Shown here piece after piece: positions 59,333 through 64,000 of a stretch of 64,000 bases of DNA. The stretch is from assembly GCA_963784805.1 (NCBI GenBank), contig CAWASR010000013.1, positions 60,486 through 124,485 of the forward strand, in the 5' to 3' direction. The notes beneath the pieces are model-generated. The model worked only from the letters and a program-made list of their open reading frames with translations. It searched no databases and was not told the origin of the DNA. Numbering within the stretch: position 1 is the stretch's first letter; the number at the start of each line of letters is the position of its first letter. A program made the position numbers and the translations under genes. Source of the stretch: Roseiarcus sp963784805 (GTDB lineage: Bacteria > Pseudomonadota > Alphaproteobacteria > Rhizobiales > Beijerinckiaceae).

Positions 59333-61938
59333 TGGGATGCGCCGTCAGCTCTTCCCTTGAGCCGAAGACGCACCGCACCCGAGCCTCTCGGTTCGGTCTG
59401 CCGATACTTGGTCTGGCGGTGCTCGCGTCTCTGACTGTTTGGCTCCATTGCCCCGCGTCGGCGCGAAATTCGGCCGCAGGCGCGCCGCCGGCGCAGGCTG
59501 CCAAGGCTCCCGGGAAGAAAGCGCCAGAAAAGCTTGTCATCGACGCAGACCAACTCGTCTACGACAAGGACAAGAACACCGTTTCGGCGATCGGTTCGGT
59601 CCAGCTGTTCTACCAGGGGCGCGTCCTTCAGGCCGACCGCGTGATCTACAACCGGGCCACCAAGCGGGTCTACGCCGAAGGCCACGCCAAGATGACGGAC
59701 GAGCACGGCGACGTCGTCTATGGCAGCCGGTTCGAGCTCAGCGACAATTTTCGCGACGGCTTCATCGACAGCGTCCAGTTGCTCACTTCCGACAAGACGC
59801 GTTTCACCTCCCCCAGGGTGGAACGCACCAACGGCGACATCACGGTGCTGAGCAAGGCCGCCTACACCGCCTGCGAGCCCTGCAAGAATCACCCGGAACG
59901 GCCGCCGTTCTGGCAAGTGCGCGCGACGCGCATCATCGAGAACCAGGTGACGCACACGGTCTACTACGAGGACGCGCAAATTCAGCTCTGGGGCGTTCCG
60001 ATCTTTTGGACGCCGTATTTCTCGTCGCCGGACTCGACCGTGAACAAGCAGACCGGACTCCTGGCGCCGCAGTTCGTCCAGGGCGCCAATCTGGGCTACG
60101 GCATCGGCCTGCCCTATTTCATCAATCTGGCGCCGAATTATGATCTGACGCTGACCCCGACCTACCTGTCGAAGCAAGGGCTTCTGGGCGAGGCCAACTG
60201 GCGTCAGCGGATGTCGAACGGCATCTATAACATTCGCGTGACTGGCATCACCGAACAGGAGCCCGGCCTGTTTCCCGCCTATCCCTACGGCGCGGGCACC
60301 AGCCGTTTGCGCGGCTCGATCGAAAGCAAGGGCAACTTTCTTCTCAACGACATGTGGCAGTTCGGTTGGAACGGCACCTGGATGACCGACAAGTTTTTCC
60401 TCAACGATTACAAACTGCAAGGCATCGACTTCAGCAATTACTACTTTCAGGACGTCGTATCTTCGGTCTACCTGCGCGGAAAGGCCGCGCACAGCTATTT
60501 CGACCTGAGCGCCTACCATTTCGTCGGCATGACCGCAAACGACGACAATCGCACCCTGCCGATCGCCGCGCCGGTGTTGGATTACAATCGCGTCTTCGAT
60601 CTTCCCGCCGACCGCACCAATGGGATTGGAGGGCAGCTGACGGTCGACTCCAACGTGGTCAACATCGACCGCGCCAACGCGGCGTTTCAGTCGACCGGCC
60701 TGCAGACCTTTGACAACGCCTACCACCTCTACAATGTCTGTGAGACGCAGGTTGCGGGCGTCCTCGTGCCGACCTACATCCCGGGCAAGTGCCTGTTGCG
60801 CGGCATCGCGGGTGATTATACGCGCGCCAGCGGCCAGGTCTCATGGCGGCGCAGCTATATCGATTCGATCGGCGAGGTCTGGAAGCCGTTCCTGTTCGCG
60901 CGTCTAGACGGCGAAGCGGCCGAGCTCGATGAGACCGGATCGATAACTTATGCCAGCGCCATAGGCTCGAGCACGGTCGCCAACTCGAGCCAGGCCGCTT
61001 TTTTTTCCGGCCCGCGACAGGGCTCGTTCGCTCGCGGGATGGCGGGAATCGGGGTCGAGTACCAGTTCCCGCTCACTTACAGTTCGTCCTGGGGCACACA
61101 GACAATCACGCCGATCGGACAGCTGATCGCGCGGCCAAACGAGATCGTGCCTCGCATCCAGCCCAACGAGGACGCGCAAAGCCTCGTTTTCGACGAAACC
61201 AATTTGTTCGCCTGGAACAAGTTCTCCGGCTATGATCGGATCGAAGGCGGCACCCGGCTCAACTATGGGCTGCAATACGTCGCCAACTTCGCCAATGGCG
61301 GGCACGCCAATGTGGTGGCCGGACAGTCGATCCAGGTCGCAGGCCAGAATTCTTACACCCTTTTCGACGTCGCCAACACCGGTCTCGATTCCGGCCTCGA
61401 CAGGACGGTGTCCAATTTCGTCGCCGGCGAGACGCTGCAGCCGTTCTCGGCCCCGATCTCCCTGATCAGCAAGCAGCAATTCGACAGCGCGACGTTGCAG
61501 CTCAAACGTTTCGACGGAATTGCGAAAGCTAGTTTCGCCGGTTTGACCGGCAGCGTCGACTACGCGCTGTATGCGGCTCAACCGCAGCTCGGGTGGGAAT
61601 ATCCGCGCGAGGGCCTGACCGGAAAACTCGGATACATGTTCCAGGATCATTGGTCGCTTCAGGGATCGCTGCTCCTCGACATGTCGCGCCACTATTACGA
61701 CACTGCGGGGCAGACGACGCCGATATTCTACCCCGTCGGCTATTCCCTCGGCTTCGGCTACAAGGACGAATGCACGACGTTGACCGTCCGCTACTCGTCC
61801 AACCTCAGCGCCCCCGCCGCCTACCCCGTGTATGCCGGCGGCCCGGTCGTTTACAATCCGGCTGTGCGCAATCAGACGCTGATGATCCAGCTGGTTCTGC
61901 GCACGCTCGGCGACGTCAAGGCGAACGTCGGCCTCTGA
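59332..61938 (+). CDS. lptD: LPS-assembly protein LptD
   Basis: This 868-residue outer-membrane protein has an N-terminal signal-like hydrophobic run (FGLPILGLAVLASLTVWLHC, about 21-40), a periplasmic OstA/LptA-like domain beginning VIDADQLVYDKDKNTVSA, then a large beta-barrel to the C-terminus. A CEPCKNHP block lies near the domain junction. It receives LPS through the Lpt bridge and inserts it in the outer leaflet with LptE. The ATG at 59332 follows AGAGGA within lptG. pdxA follows 34 bp later, with no surA between. Confidence 0.94.
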   Translation: MGCAVSSSLEPKTHRTRASRFGLPILGLAVLASLTVWLHCPASARNSAAGAPPAQAAKAPGKKAPEKLVIDADQLVYDKDKNTVSAIGSVQLFYQGRVLQADRVIYNRATKRVYAEGHAKMTDEHGDVVYGSRFELSDNFRDGFIDSVQLLTSDKTRFTSPRVERTNGDITVLSKAAYTACEPCKNHPERPPFWQVRATRIIENQVTHTVYYEDAQIQLWGVPIFWTPYFSSPDSTVNKQTGLLAPQFVQGANLGYGIGLPYFINLAPNYDLTLTPTYLSKQGLLGEANWRQRMSNGIYNIRVTGITEQEPGLFPAYPYGAGTSRLRGSIESKGNFLLNDMWQFGWNGTWMTDKFFLNDYKLQGIDFSNYYFQDVVSSVYLRGKAAHSYFDLSAYHFVGMTANDDNRTLPIAAPVLDYNRVFDLPADRTNGIGGQLTVDSNVVNIDRANAAFQSTGLQTFDNAYHLYNVCETQVAGVLVPTYIPGKCLLRGIAGDYTRASGQVSWRRSYIDSIGEVWKPFLFARLDGEAAELDETGSITYASAIGSSTVANSSQAAFFSGPRQGSFARGMAGIGVEYQFPLTYSSSWGTQTITPIGQLIARPNEIVPRIQPNEDAQSLVFDETNLFAWNKFSGYDRIEGGTRLNYGLQYVANFANGGHANVVAGQSIQVAGQNSYTLFDVANTGLDSGLDRTVSNFVAGETLQPFSAPISLISKQQFDSATLQLKRFDGIAKASFAGLTGSVDYALYAAQPQLGWEYPREGLTGKLGYMFQDHWSLQGSLLLDMSRHYYDTAGQTTPIFYPVGYSLGFGYKDECTTLTVRYSSNLSAPAAYPVYAGGPVVYNPAVRNQTLMIQLVLRTLGDVKANVGL

Positions 61939-61972
61939 CGGAAAGATCGTCCGAGCCGACGGAGCTCTTTCG

Positions 61973-62971
61973 ATGACGGGCGACAGGCTGCCCTTGGCGA
62001 TGACGATGGGCGACCCGGCCGGCGTTGGCCCGGAGCTGGCGCTCGCTGCCTGGCGCAATCGGACGCCCGGCGACGCTCCGTTCTTCGTCCTTGCCGCGCC
62101 GGCGCATTTCGCCTCCCTCGCCGGGCGCACCGGATCGAAGACGCCCATCATCGAGACGGACGCGGCTCGCGCCGCTAGCGTTTTCGACAAGGCTCTGCCG
62201 GTGGTCCCCCTCGAGAGCGCCTTTGAAGTCGAGACGGGCCGACCCGAGGCCGGCGCCGCGGCGGCGACGATCGAATCGATCGGGCGCGCGGTCGAAGCCG
62301 TCCGCGTCGGCGAGGCGCGCGCCGTGGTGACCAATCCGATCGCCAAGGCGCTGCTCTACGAGGCCGGTTTTCGCTTTCCCGGACATACCGAATATCTGGG
62401 CGAGCTGGCGAAGGCCTGGGGCGCGTCGGCGTTTCCGGTGATGATGATTTGGTCGGAAGCGCTCGCCGTTGTCCCGGTGACGATCCATATTCCGCTCGCC
62501 GAGGCGCCGAAGGCGTTGAGCGCGGAACTCATTGTCAGGACCGCGCGGGTGGTCGACCGCGACCTGCGCGCGCGCTTCGGCCTCGCACGGCCCCGCCTCG
62601 CGTTCGCCGGTCTCAACCCGCATGCTGGCGAGGGCGGCGCGATGGGGCGCGAGGAGATCACGATCATCGCTCCGGCGATCGAGACCCTGCGCGCGGAAGG
62701 GATCGACGCGACCGGACCGCTTTCCGCCGATACGATGTTTCACGCCAGGGCGCGTGCGAGCTACGATGTCGCGCTGACCATGTATCACGATCAGGGCCTG
62801 ATCCCGGCCAAGACGCTCGCCTTCGACGAAGGCGTCAATGTCACCCTCGGCCTGCCGTTCGTCCGCACCTCGCCCGACCACGGCACGGCTTTCGACATCG
62901 CCGGAAAGGGCCTCGCCAATCCGTCGAGCCTGATCGCGGCGCTCAAGCTCGCAGACCGGCTGACGCGATGA
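61973..62971 (+). CDS. pdxA: 4-hydroxythreonine-4-phosphate dehydrogenase
   Basis: This 332-residue enzyme of the DXP-dependent vitamin B6 route oxidises 4-phosphohydroxy-threonine. The N-terminal signature is MTMGDPAGVGPE. Divalent-metal histidines appear in FPGHTEYLGE, MYHDQGLIPAK and RTSPDHGTAFDIAGKG. Its stop overlaps the rsmA start by 4 bp. Co-location with lptD and rsmA is a widespread proteobacterial arrangement. Confidence 0.95.
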   Translation: MTGDRLPLAMTMGDPAGVGPELALAAWRNRTPGDAPFFVLAAPAHFASLAGRTGSKTPIIETDAARAASVFDKALPVVPLESAFEVETGRPEAGAAAATIESIGRAVEAVRVGEARAVVTNPIAKALLYEAGFRFPGHTEYLGELAKAWGASAFPVMMIWSEALAVVPVTIHIPLAEAPKALSAELIVRTARVVDRDLRARFGLARPRLAFAGLNPHAGEGGAMGREEITIIAPAIETLRAEGIDATGPLSADTMFHARARASYDVALTMYHDQGLIPAKTLAFDEGVNVTLGLPFVRTSPDHGTAFDIAGKGLANPSSLIAALKLADRLTR

Positions 62972-63846
62972 GCCTTGCCGCCGACGGGCTGCCGCCGCTG
63001 CGCGACGTCGTCGCGGCGCACGGCCTCAGCGCCCGCAAGGCGCTTGGCCAGAACTTCCTGTTCGACCTAAACCTGACGCGAAAGATCGCCCGCGCCGCCG
63101 GACCGCTCGATGGCGTCGTACTGGTCGAGGTCGGCCCCGGCCCCGGCGCGCTCACCCGCGCGCTACTGTCGGAGGGCGCGAAAAGGGTGATCGCGATCGA
63201 GCGCGACGAGCGGGCGCTGCCGGCGCTCGCCGAAATCGGCGCGCGCTGGCCCGGCCGGCTCGATGTAATGGTCGGCGACGCGCTCGACGTCTCTGCTCAG
63301 GCTCTGATCGCCAAGGCCGACGGCGCGGCCTTGAGAATTTGCGCCAATCTTCCTTACAACATCGCGACCGCGCTGTTGATCCGGTGGCTGGAGGCCGAGC
63401 CCTGGCCGCCGTTCTTCGACCGTCTGACGCTCATGTTCCAGCGCGAGGTGGCGCTGCGGATCGTCGCAACCCCCGCCGAGCGGGCCGATTACGGCCGTCT
63501 CGGCGTCCTCGCCGGGTGGCGCACGCGGGCGCGGATTCTGTTCGACGTTCCGGCCGCCGCCTTCATTCCGCCGCCGAAGGTGACTTCCAGCGTGGTCGAA
63601 CTGATCCCCCGCGCGACGCCCTACCCCTGCGATCCGCGCGTCCTTAGCGCCGCGACGCGGGCGGCCTTCGGCCAGCGCCGCAAGATGTTGCGACAGTCGC
63701 TGAAGGGTTTCGCCGCCGAGCGCGGCCTCGACATGGCCTCCCTTCTCGCGGAAGCCAGGCTCCAACCGACGATGCGAGCCGAGGAACTCGATGTCGCGGA
63801 CTACGCGGCGCTGGCGCGCGCGGCGGCGAAAGGCGGCGAAGCATAG
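62968..63846 (+). CDS. rsmA: 16S rRNA (adenine1518-N6/adenine1519-N6)-dimethyltransferase
   Basis: This 292-residue SAM methyltransferase (KsgA) dimethylates two adjacent adenines in helix 45 of 16S rRNA late in 30S assembly. LGQNFLFDLNLTRKIARAAG near the start, SAM motif VEVGPGPGALTRALL, catalytic NLPYNIATALL and the PPPKVTSSVVELIPR block are all intact. The ATG at 62968 overlaps the pdxA stop. The last 154 bp of the window after it hold no recognised gene. Confidence 0.95.
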   Translation: MSLAADGLPPLRDVVAAHGLSARKALGQNFLFDLNLTRKIARAAGPLDGVVLVEVGPGPGALTRALLSEGAKRVIAIERDERALPALAEIGARWPGRLDVMVGDALDVSAQALIAKADGAALRICANLPYNIATALLIRWLEAEPWPPFFDRLTLMFQREVALRIVATPAERADYGRLGVLAGWRTRARILFDVPAAAFIPPPKVTSSVVELIPRATPYPCDPRVLSAATRAAFGQRRKMLRQSLKGFAAERGLDMASLLAEARLQPTMRAEELDVADYAALARAAAKGGEA

Positions 63847-64000
63847 ACGAACCGAGTTTGACGGCCCAGGCTTGGCGGCGTGGGGGCAGTGATATTTGCA
63901 GCATGACCGCGTAGATGGCCGGGTCAAGTCCGATACTATGACGAGATCCGCTTGACCTCACGCCAGCGCACTTGCCGAAAGCGAAGGATATAGAAGGACG

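Overview
The window is GC-rich DNA with dense, short-spaced operons. Several genes point to an alphaproteobacterium of the order Hyphomicrobiales (Rhizobiales): a DUF1476 zeta-type F1-ATPase inhibitor gene, a three-gene proton-translocating transhydrogenase, a yejABEF-deoB block, an lptF-lptG-lptD-pdxA-rsmA cluster, and REP-like hairpins of rhizobial type. Family level (for example Beijerinckiaceae or Methylocystaceae relatives) is only a guess. No rRNA, tRNA or CRISPR array was seen.

Layout. 1-3.4 kb: a sulfotransferase, a broken sulfotransferase paralogue, the tail of a lost cyclase gene and an intact class III cyclase/TPR protein, which together read as a collapsed tandem duplication. 3.4-3.9 kb: first copy of a ~440-bp dispersed non-coding repeat (second copy at 28.1 kb). 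4-9.5 kb: threonine catabolism (tdh, kbl), a DUF2007 protein with an N6-adenine-type methyltransferase, polyprenyl diphosphate synthase and alanine racemase. 9.9-18.1 kb: the oligopeptide importer yejABEF, deoB, a HIT hydrolase and the ATPase inhibitor. 18.2-21.2 kb: rppH, a divergent polysaccharide deacetylase and a P1 peptidase. 21.8-23.7 kb: two tandem paralogous three-TM proteins that resemble Pycsar effectors, followed by a dead integrase. 24.4-27.7 kb: a self-sufficient CYP102-type P450-reductase. 28.8-32 kb: a histidine kinase, a response regulator and a response-regulator/nucleotide-cyclase. 32.2-33.4 kb: a CHRD protein and a cytochrome b.

33.4-53.9 kb looks like an accessory island. 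The tail of an IS256-family transposase lies at its left edge and the head of one at its right edge, both on the minus strand and both cut on the inner side. Inside are a redox block (adhP, pntAA-AB-B, an aldehyde dehydrogenase and a second alcohol dehydrogenase), a partly decayed sulfur/peroxide-stress block (nitroreductase remnant, DUF2892, 1-Cys peroxiredoxin, MBL remnant, ferritin-like protein, CoA-disulfide reductase-rhodanese), a truncated ISL3 transposase and a BMP-type nucleoside ABC importer with an SDR. A 16-nt identical palindromic site occurs twice in the stress block and may be a shared operator.

54.4-63.8 kb returns to core genes: holC, a small exported protein and pepA on the minus strand, then divergently lptF-lptG-lptD-pdxA-rsmA with overlapping stops and starts. 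surA is absent from its usual place between lptD and pdxA. Three otherwise normal genes (kbl, ispB and the histidine kinase) each carry one apparent single-base insertion. Because ispB is normally essential, sequence error is at least as likely as true gene decay.
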